NCBI RefSeq assembly: GCF_024158035.1
Contig: NZ_JAMZEK010000001.1
Coordinates: 1,468,001 to 1,532,000, forward strand
Origin: Dyella lutea
GTDB lineage: Bacteria > Pseudomonadota > Gammaproteobacteria > Xanthomonadales > Rhodanobacteraceae
DNA: 64,000 nt
Reading direction: 5' to 3'
Positions 49,327 to 60,380 of this stretch are shown here, one piece after another (within the stretch, counting starts at the first letter, position 1; the number at the start of each line of letters is the position of its first letter). The notes below the pieces were generated by a model, which was not told the DNA's origin, did not search any database, and saw only the letters and a program-made list of their open reading frames with translations. The position numbers were made by a program, and so were the translations under genes.

Positions 49327-50229
49327 TCAGTGCGATGAAGCCGGTGCCACGTGCGAGTTGCATTCCACCGGATCGCCGGTGCAGGTGGCGGCTGCAGTGC
49401 TGGTCTGCTTGGTGACACTGGTCGTCGCCGTGTTGGGTGCCACGTGCGAATTGCATTCCACCGGATCGCCGGTGCAGGTGGCGGCAGTAGCGCTGACCTG
49501 GGTGGTGAGACTGGTTACCGCGTTGGGCGCCACGTGCGAGTTGCATTCCACCGGATCGCCGGTGCAGGTGGCGGTAGTAGCGCTGACCTGGGTGGTGGGA
49601 CTGGTCGCCGCATTGGGCGCCACGTGCGAGTTGCATTCCACCGGATCGCCGGTGCAGGTGGCGGTAGTAGCGCTGACCTGGGTGGTGAGACTGGTTACCG
49701 CGTTGGGCGCCACGTGCGAGTTGCATTCCACCGGATCGCCGGTGCAGGTGGCGGCAGTAGCGCTGACCTGGGTGGTGAGACTGGTCGCCGCGTTGGGCGC
49801 CACGTGCGAGTTGCATTCCACCGGATCGCCGGTACAGGTGGCGGTGACGGTGAACTGCGTTGCGCCGTTGCTCAGCGGGGTCGCGCTGATGGAGACCTGG
49901 CCGTCGCTATAGACCGTTTCTCCGGATGTGCCCGGCGCGTTGGCGACTTTCATGTACTGCGAATCGCTGCCGATCGGCAGCAGCAGGATCTGCCCACCGG
50001 CCGTTGCGATCGCGCCTTGTACCCCGCCGTTGAGGTCGTTCACCTGGACGTAGCGGATCCCGTCCTTCTGGAACGCGTAGACGTGCCAATGGGGGGTGGC
50101 GCTGACGTCGGTGGCGTTCGGCCACGACTGGCCGAGCCCGGACGTCGAATCCTTCGCCAGCGCGCTGGTTGCGAACCCTGCGAGGAGAAGGGCCGACGAG
50201 ATAATCGCAGTTGCTGATTTCCTGATCAT
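49327..50229 (-). CDS. Secreted protein with six Cys-containing 30-aa tandem repeats
   Basis: The 300-aa protein has a Sec signal peptide (about 1-25, ending SALA) and a unique N-terminal domain of about 105 residues. Six repeats carrying ATCTGDPVECNSHVAP follow, joined by Thr/Ser/Ala-rich linkers such as NAATSLTTQVSATA. Each repeat has two cysteines five residues apart (C-T-G-D-P-V-E-C), so 12 cysteines could pair in the oxidising periplasm or outside. The linkers look like flexible spacers. I do not recognise the family. The near-identity of the DNA repeats points to recent expansion. It is monocistronic, convergent with the membrane protein gene. Confidence 0.82.
   Translation of the reverse strand: MIRKSATAIISSALLLAGFATSALAKDSTSGLGQSWPNATDVSATPHWHVYAFQKDGIRYVQVNDLNGGVQGAIATAGGQILLLPIGSDSQYMKVANAPGTSGETVYSDGQVSISATPLSNGATQFTVTATCTGDPVECNSHVAPNAATSLTTQVSATAATCTGDPVECNSHVAPNAVTSLTTQVSATTATCTGDPVECNSHVAPNAATSPTTQVSATTATCTGDPVECNSHVAPNAVTSLTTQVSATAATCTGDPVECNSHVAPNTATTSVTKQTSTAAATCTGDPVECNSHVAPASSH
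49346..49844 (-). repeat. Six tandem 90-nt coding repeats
   Basis: A near-identical 46-nt core (plus strand begins GCCACGTGCGAGTTGCATTC) recurs at 49346, 49439, 49529, 49619, 49709 and 49799, that is at 90-nt spacing except for one of 93. All units stay in frame and encode the Cys repeats of the surrounding gene. Confidence 0.95.
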
Positions 50230-50410
50230 GGAGTTGTCCCCTTGTGTGCGAGTGAATGACGACGGGATGAGAGGCTGGCATCGAGCATCAGGCGAGGAGA
50301 TTTGCCCCACCTGCCTTTTCAGTGAAGCAGAGCGGGGGCGCAAATCTGTGCGGCAGAGCGCATTCGCGAGATCCGGGTCTTGCAGAAAGGCCCGGACCTG
50401 TGTTTTCGCA

Positions 50411-50438
50411 CAAAAAAAGCCCGCCGTGAGGCGGGCTT
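50411..50438 (-). terminator. Rho-independent terminator of tRNA-Phe
   Basis: On the minus strand GCCCGCC-TCAC-GGCGGGC is followed by seven T. It lies 11 nt beyond the 3' end of the tRNA gene. Confidence 0.9.
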
Positions 50439-50448
50439 CGAAAATGCA

Positions 50449-50524
50449 TGGTGGCCGGGGACGGAATCGAACCGCCGACACGGGGATTTTCAATCCCCTG
50501 CTCTACCAACTGAGCTACCCGGCC
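50449..50524 (-). tRNA. tRNA-Phe (anticodon GAA)
   Basis: The 76-nt minus-strand gene folds into a standard cloverleaf. The acceptor stem is GGCCGGG/CCCGGCC, the D arm contains AGCTCAGTTGGTAGAGC, and the anticodon stem-loop is GGGGATTGAAAATCCCC with GAA. The T arm contains GGTTCGATTCC and the CCA end is encoded. The D and anticodon arms match enterobacterial tRNA-Phe closely. Confidence 0.97.
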
Positions 50525-50585
50525 ACGGGTCTTGCGTTCCAGATCGAGGCTGTCGGGCGATGGCCGGTGCCTCGTGGAGCCGCGC

Positions 50586-50614
50586 ATTAAACTGGAAGCG
50601 CGCGATGGCGTCAA
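50586..50614 (-). promoter_or_regulatory. Sigma-70 promoter of tRNA-Phe
   Basis: Minus strand TTGACG (50614-50609), a 17-nt spacer and TTTAAT (50591-50586) form a near-consensus promoter about 60 nt before the tRNA. Its -35 overlaps the yggX stop codon. Confidence 0.7.
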
Positions 50615-50889
50615 GACTCCGCATCGGGCGGTACGTAGCCGGCCGGCTGCTCGGTGCCGCCCTCGAACAGGTACTTCTCCATCTCGCGCGCGAGGAAGCT
50701 GCGTGTCGATGGATCGAGTGGATTGAGCCGGTTCTCGTTGATCAGCATGGTCTGGTGAGCGAGCCACTGCTGCCACGCGGGCTTGGAGATTTCCAGATAG
50801 ATGCGCTGACCTAGCGCGCCCGGCCATGGAGCGAAGTCGAGTCCTTCGGCATCGATGTCGAGTTTGCTGCAATGAACGGTGCGGCTCAT
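50611..50889 (-). CDS. yggX: Fe(2+)-trafficking protein YggX
   Basis: This 92-aa protein starts [19 protein letters not shown], with the conserved early cysteine of YggX, and contains [15 protein letters not shown] and the C-terminal YLFEGG. It is thought to protect Fe-S clusters and shuttle iron in the cytoplasm. The start overlaps the mutY stop (ATGA). The mutY-yggX pair is the same as in enterobacteria, which supports both calls. Confidence 0.96.
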   Translation of the reverse strand: MSRTVHCSKLDIDAEGLDFAPWPGALGQRIYLEISKPAWQQWLAHQTMLINENRLNPLDPSTRSFLAREMEKYLFEGGTEQPAGYVPPDAES

Positions 50890-51962
50890 GGGGAATCCTT
50901 CGGATAGCTCTCGGACAGCGAGTCAAGCAGGGTTCGTATTGGGGCGGGCAGGCCCAGTTGCATGCCCGGGGATGGCGCGATCCAGCGCGCTTCGGCCTGG
51001 TCGGCGACCCCGGCGAGAGGGGCCACGCAGTCGAACAGCCAGGGCTCGGCAGCCAGCTTGTAATGGCTGAAGACATGGATGAAGGAGGGCAGGGCGCATG
51101 CGTCGCCGAGCCGGGCGCGTTGGCCCGCGACGCGCCACGCCTCCTCGGGCGATGCCGCTTCCGGCAGGCTCCACAGGCCCGCCCATACGCCCTGAGGGCC
51201 CCGCCGCTCCAGCAGGATGCGGCCCTCGGTGTCGCGCAGTACCAGCATCACCGTCTGACGGGTCGGCGTGCGTTTGCCCGGCTTCGGGGTGGGCAGTTCG
51301 GTGGTGAGGCCGTCGCGCCGGGCGACGCAATCCTCGCGCACCGGACAGTCGTCGCAGCGGGGCTGGCTGCGGGTGCATACCGTGGCGCCAAGATCCATGA
51401 TCGCCTGGGTGTAGTCGGCGGTTCGCTGTGCCGGAGTGTGTCTTTCGGCGTGCTCCCACAGCAGCTTCTCGACGGTCGATTTTCCCGGGTCGCCGTGTAC
51501 GCCGTGGTAGCGCGCGAGCACTCGCTTGACGTTGCCATCGAGGATCGGGAAGCGCAGCCCGTGGGACTGAGCCAGGATCGCGCCCGCGGTCGAGCGGCCG
51601 ATGCCGGGGAGCGCGAGCAGTGCGTCGATGGCGCGTGGAAGGGTGCTGCCGTGCTCGGCCACGCATCGCTGCGCCGCCGCGTGCAGGAAGCGGGCGCGCC
51701 GGTAGTAGCCCAGCCCGGACCACAGCGCCAGCACCGTGTCCTCGTCAGCTTCGGCCAGGTCGCGCAGGGTAGGCAGGGTCTCCACGAAACGGTTGAAATA
51801 GGGAATGACGGTGGCGACCTGGGTCTGCTGCAGCATGACTTCGGACAACCACACGCGGTAGGCGTCGCGCCCCCCGTCGGGAGTGGGCTGCTGCCAGGGC
51901 AGATCCCTGCGGCCGTGCCGGTCGAACCAGCGCAGCAGGCGTTCGGCGAACTGGTCGCTCAT
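50886..51962 (-). CDS. mutY: A/G-specific adenine DNA glycosylase
   Basis: The 358-aa protein has the HhH-GPD core with [14 protein letters not shown] (catalytic Glu and Gln contacts) and [13 protein letters not shown], the latter followed by the catalytic Asp in LDGNVKRV. The 4Fe-4S loop [17 protein letters not shown] comes next, then a C-terminal NUDIX-like MutT domain (about 230-345) that reads 8-oxoG. It removes adenine opposite 8-oxoguanine. ATG 51962 overlaps the stop of the upstream AsmA-like gene. Confidence 0.97.
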   Translation of the reverse strand: MSDQFAERLLRWFDRHGRRDLPWQQPTPDGGRDAYRVWLSEVMLQQTQVATVIPYFNRFVETLPTLRDLAEADEDTVLALWSGLGYYRRARFLHAAAQRCVAEHGSTLPRAIDALLALPGIGRSTAGAILAQSHGLRFPILDGNVKRVLARYHGVHGDPGKSTVEKLLWEHAERHTPAQRTADYTQAIMDLGATVCTRSQPRCDDCPVREDCVARRDGLTTELPTPKPGKRTPTRQTVMLVLRDTEGRILLERRGPQGVWAGLWSLPEAASPEEAWRVAGQRARLGDACALPSFIHVFSHYKLAAEPWLFDCVAPLAGVADQAEARWIAPSPGMQLGLPAPIRTLLDSLSESYPKDSP

Positions 51963-53017
51963 GGCGCCGAGCTGCTGGCTGGGGCCGGGGCGCTGCCCGC
52001 CGCGGCAGGTATCCCTTCGCCGAGATCCAGGCTCAGTCCCTCGGCGCTGACGCCGCCGAAGGCGGCGTGATCGATATCCAGGTGACCGCTGCCCGGGGGC
52101 ATGACCAGCTGTCCTCCCTCCCCATCGCTCAGTTGCGACCACCAGTTGGCCAATTGCAGCGGTGGCAGGCGGACATCGGCGTTGCGACCAGGGCCGGCCA
52201 GATGAAGTGTCAGCAGGAGCGGATCGCGCAGGTTGGCCGGCGTGAGCCGCAGCGACAGGTCGTAGCGCCCGGCATCGGCCAGATCGACGCTGCCAGCCAG
52301 GTCCGCGGAGGCGTCTGCCGCACCGTGCCAGCGGGCGCTGCCGCGAAGGTCCAGCGTCGTGTCGGCACCGTGCGAGAGATGCAGGTCGATGTTCTCGAAA
52401 CTCATCCCCTCGCCGCTGGCGCGCGGTGTCGCCAGCAGTCGCAGCTGCACCGGGTCGCCGCTCGCGTCGCGCGCGGTGAGGTCGAGCGAGAATGGCTTGT
52501 CGGGGTGGAGCTGGCCGGTCTCCAGCGCCAGGTTGTCGAGCAGGATGTCGTTGCCGCGGACCACGCTCGCCCGGCTGATCAGGATGCCGGTGTCGATGCG
52601 TGGAATCTGCGGTGCACGATTGCCCTTGCTGGAGGGCAGGTGCTCCAGCCAGCTCTGCAACGCATCGAGATCCACCCTCGGCGCGTCGATCTCGAGCCGG
52701 ACAATCGTGGTCGGTCCGCCGAACAGGGTGTGCCATGGCAGCGCCAATCGACCCCGCGCAGCCAGGAGGATCGGCATCGATGCGCCGGATTCGTTCAGGG
52801 TGATGCCCCGCAGTTCCAGCGCCGGATGCGGGAACAACGCCGGGCTGGCCGGGCTGGCCAGGCTCAGCTCGAGCCCCGCGGCACGTGCTTGCGCCTGCAG
52901 TGTCGCGGTGAAACGGTCTGGCTGCAGCAGCCAGTAGACCCCGATGACCGCGGCCAGCAGCAGCACCCCCACCGCGCCCGCGCCAGCGAGCAATGCGAGC
53001 CGCCAGCGGCGGCTCAC
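51959..53017 (-). CDS. AsmA-like envelope protein
   Basis: The 352-aa protein has one N-terminal membrane helix (about 7-30). A long beta-strand-rich periplasmic region follows, with the AsmA N-terminal pattern (PALELRGITLNESG, then TTIVRLEIDAPRVDLDALQ). AsmA-type proteins form beta-groove bridges that help move phospholipid or influence outer-membrane assembly. It is shorter than full AsmA (about 600 aa). It lies between ftsY and mutY, coupled to the latter by a 4-nt overlap. Confidence 0.82.
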   Translation of the reverse strand: MSRRWRLALLAGAGAVGVLLLAAVIGVYWLLQPDRFTATLQAQARAAGLELSLASPASPALFPHPALELRGITLNESGASMPILLAARGRLALPWHTLFGGPTTIVRLEIDAPRVDLDALQSWLEHLPSSKGNRAPQIPRIDTGILISRASVVRGNDILLDNLALETGQLHPDKPFSLDLTARDASGDPVQLRLLATPRASGEGMSFENIDLHLSHGADTTLDLRGSARWHGAADASADLAGSVDLADAGRYDLSLRLTPANLRDPLLLTLHLAGPGRNADVRLPPLQLANWWSQLSDGEGGQLVMPPGSGHLDIDHAAFGGVSAEGLSLDLGEGIPAAAGSAPAPASSSAP

Positions 53018-53041
53018 CGTCCTGCGCTCCGCGGGAAAACC

Positions 53042-54127
53042 TCAGCCATGACCGATGCTGGATGGCAGCAGGCCGTCGACAAAAGCCTCGGCATCGAACA
53101 CGCGCAGGTCGGCAGCAGTTTCGCCCAGGCCGACGTAGCGGATCGGCAATCCGAATTCGCGGGCCAGTGCGAACACCACGCCGCCCTTGGCGGTGCCGTC
53201 CAGTTTGGTCACCACCAGTCCGGTGACGCCGACGATCTGGCGGAACTGGCGCACCTGGTTCACCGCGTTCTGGCCGGTGGTGCCGTCGATCACCATCAGC
53301 ACCTCGTGCGGGGCATCGGCGTCGAGCTTCTTCATCACCCGGGCGATCTTGCCCAGCTCGTCCATCAGACCGCCCTGGGTGTGCAGGCGGCCGGCGGTGT
53401 CGGCGATCAGCACGTCGGCGCCGCGCGAGCGGGCGGCCTGCAGGGCGTCGAAGATCACGCTGGCGGCATCGGCGTCCTGGCCCTGGGCGATCACCGGCAC
53501 CTGGTTGCGCTCGCCCCAGGTCTTGAGCTGGTTGACCGCCGCGGCGCGGAAAGTGTCGCCGGCGGCGAGGATCACGCCATGGCCCTCGTCGCGATAGCGC
53601 CGGGCCAGCTTGCCGATGGTGGTGGTCTTGCCTACGCCGTTGATGCCGACGGTGAGGATCACGAACGGCTTGCGGCCGGCCACGTCCAGCGGCTGCTGCA
53701 CGGGCGTCAGCAGGTCGATCAGTGCCTTGCGCAGGGCCTGTAGCAGGACGCCAGCATCGGCGAACTCGCGGGCGTTCATGCGCTTGCGCAGGGATTCGAC
53801 CAGCCGGGTGCTGGCCTCCACGCCGACGTCGGCGGTGATCAACGCGGTTTCCAGCTCGTCGAGCAGGTCATCGTCCAGCCGCGGATTGCGGACGAACAGG
53901 GCCCCCAGGCTGCGGGCGAAACCCGAGCCGGCCAGCCGCTCGCGCCAGCCGCGTCGGGCGGGGAGCGTTTCCGCCGGCGATTCCGTGGTGGGGGGGGGGG
54001 CTGCGGGGAGCGGCGTGGCGGTCGCGGTGGGCGCGCTTTCGCCACCCTCCGCCGCGTTTTCCGGCACGGCGGCCTGGTCCTGTTCCGGCACGTCGTCGGC
54101 AGGCTTCTTCTTCCAGAACTTGAGCAT
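53042..54127 (-). CDS. ftsY: Signal recognition particle receptor FtsY
   Basis: The 361-aa GTPase has an acidic, Pro/Ala-rich A domain (about 1-60) and an N domain (about 70-145). The G domain has GINGVGKTTTIGKLA (P-loop), DTAGRLHTQGG (G3), TKLDGTAKGG (G4) and GLGETAADL. It docks SRP-ribosome complexes at the inner membrane. The A domain contains an 11-C run on the coding strand (53990-54000), encoding Ala-Pro-Pro-Pro, which is prone to slippage. The frame is intact here. It is divergent from rsmD. Confidence 0.96.
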   Translation of the reverse strand: MLKFWKKKPADDVPEQDQAAVPENAAEGGESAPTATATPLPAAPPPTTESPAETLPARRGWRERLAGSGFARSLGALFVRNPRLDDDLLDELETALITADVGVEASTRLVESLRKRMNAREFADAGVLLQALRKALIDLLTPVQQPLDVAGRKPFVILTVGINGVGKTTTIGKLARRYRDEGHGVILAAGDTFRAAAVNQLKTWGERNQVPVIAQGQDADAASVIFDALQAARSRGADVLIADTAGRLHTQGGLMDELGKIARVMKKLDADAPHEVLMVIDGTTGQNAVNQVRQFRQIVGVTGLVVTKLDGTAKGGVVFALAREFGLPIRYVGLGETAADLRVFDAEAFVDGLLPSSIGHG

Positions 54128-54201
54128 GTCAGGGGGGAATCAAAGACAATGGGCGGCATGCTATCACCCCGATCCCGACTTCCCGCTGAGGCCGCGACCC
54201 G

Positions 54202-56156
<1,955 letters not shown>

Positions 56157-56186
56157 ATCGGCATCCCGCAACGGCAGGGCCGACCC

Positions 56187-57050
56187 ATGGAATTCTTCTC
56201 CCTCACCGGCAATTCGCAGCGACTCGACGGCGGTGCCATGTTCGGCAATGCGCCTCGCGCGCTGTGGTCGCGCTGGATCGAGCCGGACGCCGAGAACCGC
56301 ATCCCGCTGGCCTGCCGCTGCCTGCTGGTGAGGGGACTGGACGGCCGCAACGTGCTGTTCGAGACCGGTATCGGCGCTTTCTTCGAGCCGTCGCTGCGAG
56401 AGCGCTACGGTGTGGTCGAAGAGCGCCATGTGCTGCTCGATTCGCTCGCTGCGCTGGGCCTCTCGCATGAGGACATCGACGTGGTGGTGCTCTCGCACCT
56501 GCACTTCGATCATGCCGGTGGGCTGCTGGCCGCGTGGGAAAAGGGGCGGCCGGCGCGGCTGCTGTTCCCGCGAGCCCGTTTCCTCGTTGGCGCCGGGCAC
56601 TGGCGCCGGGCGCTCGATCCGCACCCGCGCGACCGCGCCTCGTTCATCCCCGAACTGGCCGGCCTGCTGGAGGCCAGCGGTCGGCTGGAGTTGGTCGATG
56701 GCCCCCGCTCGGCGACGCTGGGCGAGTCGGTGCGCTTCCACTTTTCCGACGGCCACACGCCCGGCCTGATGATGGCCGAGGCGGGGGGCGTGGTGTTCTG
56801 CGCCGACCTGATCCCCGGTCGCCACTGGGTGCACCTGCCGATCACCATGGGCTACGACCGCTGGCCGGAAAAGCTGATCGACGAGAAGCGGGAGTTCCTA
56901 GAGGACAAGCTGGCCCGTGGCGTGCAGTTGTTCTTTACCCATGATCACGGCTGTGCCCTGGCCGAGGTCGTACGCGACGAGCGCGGTCGCTTCGGTACCC
57001 GCAACGAACGCGGCGCGATCGCTGGCACCCTGGTCGGGGTGGCAGCCTGA
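56187..57050 (+). CDS. Metallo-beta-lactamase fold hydrolase
   Basis: The 287-aa protein has the MBL metal motif HLHFDHAGG (about 109-117), a central [10 protein letters not shown], an Asp-bearing [10 protein letters not shown] and a late FTHDHGCA. These residues can ligate two metal ions. It has no signal peptide. The overall layout resembles lactonase/glyoxalase-like MBL proteins; the substrate is not known. It overlaps the TMEM43 gene by one base (TGATG). Confidence 0.87.
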   Translation: MEFFSLTGNSQRLDGGAMFGNAPRALWSRWIEPDAENRIPLACRCLLVRGLDGRNVLFETGIGAFFEPSLRERYGVVEERHVLLDSLAALGLSHEDIDVVVLSHLHFDHAGGLLAAWEKGRPARLLFPRARFLVGAGHWRRALDPHPRDRASFIPELAGLLEASGRLELVDGPRSATLGESVRFHFSDGHTPGLMMAEAGGVVFCADLIPGRHWVHLPITMGYDRWPEKLIDEKREFLEDKLARGVQLFFTHDHGCALAEVVRDERGRFGTRNERGAIAGTLVGVAA

Positions 57051-58111
57051 TGGCGAGGCTGCATCCTCCACGGCGGCAGGTCTCCGGCGGCGCCCTGCTC
57101 AAGGCGCTCGGCGCCGTGTTGCTGCTCGGCGCGCTGGGCATGCTCGCATCCACCGAGAACGCATTGCTCGCCTACCGTCAGGCCGAACAGCGTCATGGCG
57201 GCGAGGTGATCGACATGGCGCACCAGGGCGGGCCGCGTCCCGGCCTGTACGGGTACATGGTTCGGGTCGCCGGGCCGATCGACGTGGTGGCCCCGCCGCG
57301 CGACGACGATTTCAACCAGAGCGCGGCCACGCCGGTGCTGGTCCGTCACGTGGAGATGTTCCAGTGGCGCGAGGTAGTGGTGGCTGGCGAGGCCCACTAC
57401 GAACTGGACTGGGTCGACCGGCCGGTGGATTCGAGCCACTTCACGCAGCCGGTGGGGCACGTCAATCCCCGGCGCTTCCCGATCGCCGGGCGCCAGTTCG
57501 ATTCCGGCCAGGTCGACGTGGGTGGATTCAAGCTGTCGTCGGCACTCCTGCATGCACTGCCCGGCAGCGTCCAGATGTCGCCCGATCCGAAGGCGTTGCC
57601 ACCGAATCTCGCCGCGAGCTTCTCCCTCCACGACGGCTACCTGACGACCAGCGAGCACCCCTCCACGCCGCGGCTGGGCGACCTCAGGGTGAGCTGGACC
57701 ATGGTTCCGCTGCAGGCCGTGACGGTGGTGGCACGCCTCAAGGGCGACACCTTGATGCCGGCCGAGGACGCGCCCGACGGCAAGGGTTACGAGGTGCAGG
57801 TCGGCGACCGTTCGCTGGTGGATATCTTTCCGGATCTGCCGGTGCCGCCCGATGGCGCCATGCTTCGCCGCGTGGTGGCGGGGCTGCTGGCGGCGCTGGG
57901 CGTGCTGATGCTTCTGTGGGAGCGTCGCCAGCACCCCAGCGACCTGCTGCTTCCGGTGGGGCTGGGTGCGCTCGTGCTTGGTGCGGTGGGCGGCGTGATG
58001 TGGCTGGGCGGCGGCGGCCGCACCGGCATGCACTGGTTCGAGATCGCACTGCTCGGTCTGCTGCTGTCCGCGTGGCCGTTATGGCGACGCCGCAGTCACG
58101 ACGAGGGCTGA
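57050..58111 (+). CDS. TMEM43/DUF1625 family membrane protein
   Basis: This 353-aa protein has one N-terminal helix (about 17-37). A periplasmic domain of about 240 residues follows, with the family pattern RQAEQRHGGEVIDM, LVRHVEMFQW, YELDWVDRPVDSSHF and NPRRFPI. Three or four C-terminal helices complete it. Bacterial members of the TMEM43 family have no settled function. It is coupled to the MBL gene. Confidence 0.87.
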   Translation: MARLHPPRRQVSGGALLKALGAVLLLGALGMLASTENALLAYRQAEQRHGGEVIDMAHQGGPRPGLYGYMVRVAGPIDVVAPPRDDDFNQSAATPVLVRHVEMFQWREVVVAGEAHYELDWVDRPVDSSHFTQPVGHVNPRRFPIAGRQFDSGQVDVGGFKLSSALLHALPGSVQMSPDPKALPPNLAASFSLHDGYLTTSEHPSTPRLGDLRVSWTMVPLQAVTVVARLKGDTLMPAEDAPDGKGYEVQVGDRSLVDIFPDLPVPPDGAMLRRVVAGLLAALGVLMLLWERRQHPSDLLLPVGLGALVLGAVGGVMWLGGGGRTGMHWFEIALLGLLLSAWPLWRRRSHDEG

Positions 58112-58131
58112 GCCGAAGGCCATCCCGGCGG

Positions 58132-58165
58132 CTGCATGTCGCGGCCCGGTCGGGCCGCGATGCAG
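58132..58165. terminator. Hairpin between convergent TMEM43 and EAL-HDOD genes
   Basis: CTGCAT-CGCGGCCC and its inverse GGGCCGCG-ATGCAG form a 14-bp stem with a 2-nt bulge, 20 nt past the TMEM43 stop and 8 nt before the EAL-HDOD stop. No T-run. Confidence 0.55.
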
Positions 58166-58172
58166 GGGAGAC

Positions 58173-59441
58173 TCAGTTCGCCCGCCCCTCGGCGTGCGAG
58201 AACACCTGGTCGGCGAACTGGGTGGCTTCCAGGTAGATCGCGGCCATGCGCTGGATGCGCTGTGGCTGGGCGTTCTGGCCGGTGAGCTCGCCGGCTTCCC
58301 AGGCGAAGATCTGCTCCAGCAGCGGGCCGAACGGGCCGCGGCCGCCGACCAAGGCGTCGGCGATCTCCGGCACCAGCGGCAGGTGGCTGAGCACGAACTC
58401 CATCGGTGCGCACATCAACGTGTCCAGCAGCGAGAACAGGCCGGTGGTGAAGGCCATTTCCTGCTTGTCGCGCGGCATGCCCGCGCCGGCGGCCAGCTTC
58501 TCGCACATGTGGGCACGGATCAGCGCCGCGCGCAGCAGCTCCGGCGGACGGTCGTCCAGGCCGCTGAGCGACATGGTGTAGATCCAGTTGCGCATGCGGG
58601 TGACGCCGAAGAAGATCGCCGCCTGCTGCACCGACTTCAGCTGCCGGGGCAGCGCGAAGTAGGCCGAGTTCACGCAGCTCAGCAGCTTGTAGCTGAGGAT
58701 CGCGTCGTCACGAATGATGTCGCCCAGTTCGACCGGGCCGGGGTTGGACTCCTGCAGTTCGCGCATCAGGCGCAGCATGCTCAGCCGGTTGGCGGTGAGC
58801 ACCGGCACCTCGACGGTCTCCGGGATCAGCAGGTAACGCCCCTGGATCGCCTGCAGCGGCAGTTCCAGGCAGCGCTGGTAGGTGGTGTGGTCGTCGACCT
58901 GGCCCGCGACGACCCAGATGCCGCGGTCATGCAGCTTCTGGCTGGTCTCGCGCAGGATCTCCGGACTCATCTTGCCGGCATCCAGGCGCACGAACTGCAC
59001 GATCTGCAGCAGCGCCTCCAGCGCCGCCGAACCGGCCATCTCCGCATCGGTGATGTCGAGCATCAGCAGGCAGCCGCGCTGCGCCATCTGCTGCAGACGC
59101 TCCATCAGCGCGGTGTCCTGGGCCGCCGACGGTTCCAGCAACACGCCGAAGCGGGGCTGGTGCAACAGCACGTCGGTCTGCTCCAGCAGCAGGTCGCGCG
59201 ACAGGCGCAGGAAGGTGCGGTTGCCCCGTACCAGCCGGGTGAGCGCGCCGTCGAGGATGGTCGACAGCACGCGCTGCATCAGCGCGGACTCCTCGATGCC
59301 CTCGCGGTGAAACAGGATTTCGTAGGCGAACAGCTGGCGCTTGGCGTCGAGCATCGGCAGCCGCACGACCGGCAGCGGCTGCTCGTTGTTGAGGGCTGCC
59401 GGGGCGGCGGGAGCGGAGACGGTGGCGACGGCTTCTTTCAT
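58173..59441 (-). CDS. EAL-HDOD domain protein, probably non-enzymatic
   Basis: The 422-aa protein has a degenerate EAL domain (about 20-200) in which the signature is AYEILFH instead of EAL, and most metal ligands are missing. An HDOD domain (about 210-400) follows, with LSYKLLSCVNSAYF and IFFGVTRMRNWIY. This YuxH-like architecture usually works through protein contacts, not c-di-GMP hydrolysis. It follows flgN by 57 nt on the same strand, so a link to motility control is likely. Confidence 0.88.
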   Translation of the reverse strand: MKEAVATVSAPAAPAALNNEQPLPVVRLPMLDAKRQLFAYEILFHREGIEESALMQRVLSTILDGALTRLVRGNRTFLRLSRDLLLEQTDVLLHQPRFGVLLEPSAAQDTALMERLQQMAQRGCLLMLDITDAEMAGSAALEALLQIVQFVRLDAGKMSPEILRETSQKLHDRGIWVVAGQVDDHTTYQRCLELPLQAIQGRYLLIPETVEVPVLTANRLSMLRLMRELQESNPGPVELGDIIRDDAILSYKLLSCVNSAYFALPRQLKSVQQAAIFFGVTRMRNWIYTMSLSGLDDRPPELLRAALIRAHMCEKLAAGAGMPRDKQEMAFTTGLFSLLDTLMCAPMEFVLSHLPLVPEIADALVGGRGPFGPLLEQIFAWEAGELTGQNAQPQRIQRMAAIYLEATQFADQVFSHAEGRAN

Positions 59442-59498
59442 GGGGAGGGGCTTCGCGCGTGCTTGCGGGGCCGGGGGAGCCCCGCGGAATTCGTGGGT

Positions 59499-59945
59499 TC
59501 AGGCTTCGGCCAGCGGCTGCGAGCGCGAGCGCAGCTGTACGCCGCCCGTCCGCCCGTAGACGCCGCCGTCCGGGTCCTGCCCGGTCAGGATCGACAGCGC
59601 GCGGCGGATGCTGCCGAGCCGCTGCCCGACCAGTTGGCCGTTTCTCTGGTTCATGTCGCGGCAGTCCGCCAGTGCCGGCAGCAGCGACTGCCAGCGCGAT
59701 TCCAGCGCCAGGGCAGTGCGTGGTTCGGCCAGGTTGAGCTGCAGCCGCTCGGCGTCGAGCTGTTCGAGCGCCTGCATCAGCGCCTGCTTGCGGCTACCGG
59801 CCGCGTCCAGGGCAGCCACATCGGCGGCTAGCAGGGCGGTGCGTTCGTCGTCCAGCACGCCAGCCAGTTCGGCCAGCGTCTTCTGCATGTCGTCCAGCAC
59901 GGTGCTCAGGGCGCCGTTCAGGCCGACTTGCAGGTGGGCATTCAT
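59499..59945 (-). CDS. flgN: Flagellar export chaperone FlgN
   Basis: The 148-aa, mostly helical protein has the heptad pattern and C-terminal region (CRDMNQRNGQLVGQRL) of FlgN, which holds the hook-filament junction proteins FlgK and FlgL before export. Its start overlaps the flgM stop (ATGA), and flgA and flgM lie upstream, the standard order. Confidence 0.9.
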   Translation of the reverse strand: MNAHLQVGLNGALSTVLDDMQKTLAELAGVLDDERTALLAADVAALDAAGSRKQALMQALEQLDAERLQLNLAEPRTALALESRWQSLLPALADCRDMNQRNGQLVGQRLGSIRRALSILTGQDPDGGVYGRTGGVQLRSRSQPLAEA

Positions 59946-60286
59946 GCGCCGCCGGCCGCCGGCTTGGTGCCGGCCATCTGGTGTTCCATCGAGAGCATGC
60001 CGTCGGCAATGCGCTCGGGGTTCACCTGGTAGGTGCCGGAGGCCAGCGACTGGCGGATGCGCTCCACCTTGGCCGTGTCGATCGGCGATGCGTCGCCGGA
60101 GCGGGCGGCTTCGGCCAGGGCGCGGGCCGAGTCGGTCAGGTTGACCTTGTCCGCACCGCCTGCGGTGCTGGCGGAGGCATCAGCCGGACCCGCCGGAGCG
60201 CCGCTGCCGGCCTGGGCACTACTGCCCTGGCTGACGTTCGCCTGCGGGAGCTTGGGCAATCCGTTGTTTGAAATCGTCGTGTTCAT
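59942..60286 (-). CDS. flgM: Anti-sigma-28 factor FlgM
   Basis: The 114-aa protein has an unstructured Gly/Ala/Ser-rich N-terminal half. A helical C-terminal half follows with VNLTDSARALAE and VERIRQSLASGTYQVNPERIADGM, the FliA-binding region of FlgM. It blocks sigma-28 until exported through the finished hook. A near-consensus FliA promoter lies 39 nt upstream, so it is autoregulated through its target. Confidence 0.95.
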   Translation of the reverse strand: MNTTISNNGLPKLPQANVSQGSSAQAGSGAPAGPADASASTAGGADKVNLTDSARALAEAARSGDASPIDTAKVERIRQSLASGTYQVNPERIADGMLSMEHQMAGTKPAAGGA

Positions 60287-60324
60287 GGGTGTTTTCTCTG
60301 CTCGTATGAGCCCCTGTGTCCCCG

Positions 60325-60351
60325 GAATCGGCCGGTTGCGCAAGAACTTTA
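60325..60351 (-). promoter_or_regulatory. FliA (sigma-28) promoter of flgM
   Basis: Minus strand TAAAGTTC, an 11-nt spacer and GCCGATTC match the consensus TAAAGTTT-N11-GCCGATAA at 13 of 16 positions. It lies 39 nt before the flgM ATG. Confidence 0.9.
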
Positions 60352-60380
60352 GGCCTGGCCAGTCAAAATATTTTCTTGCC

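Noticed and set aside
49346..49844. Regularly spaced repeats resembling a CRISPR array
   Set aside because: The spacing (90 nt), the similarity of the intervening segments and the intact coding frame show protein repeats, and no cas genes are present.
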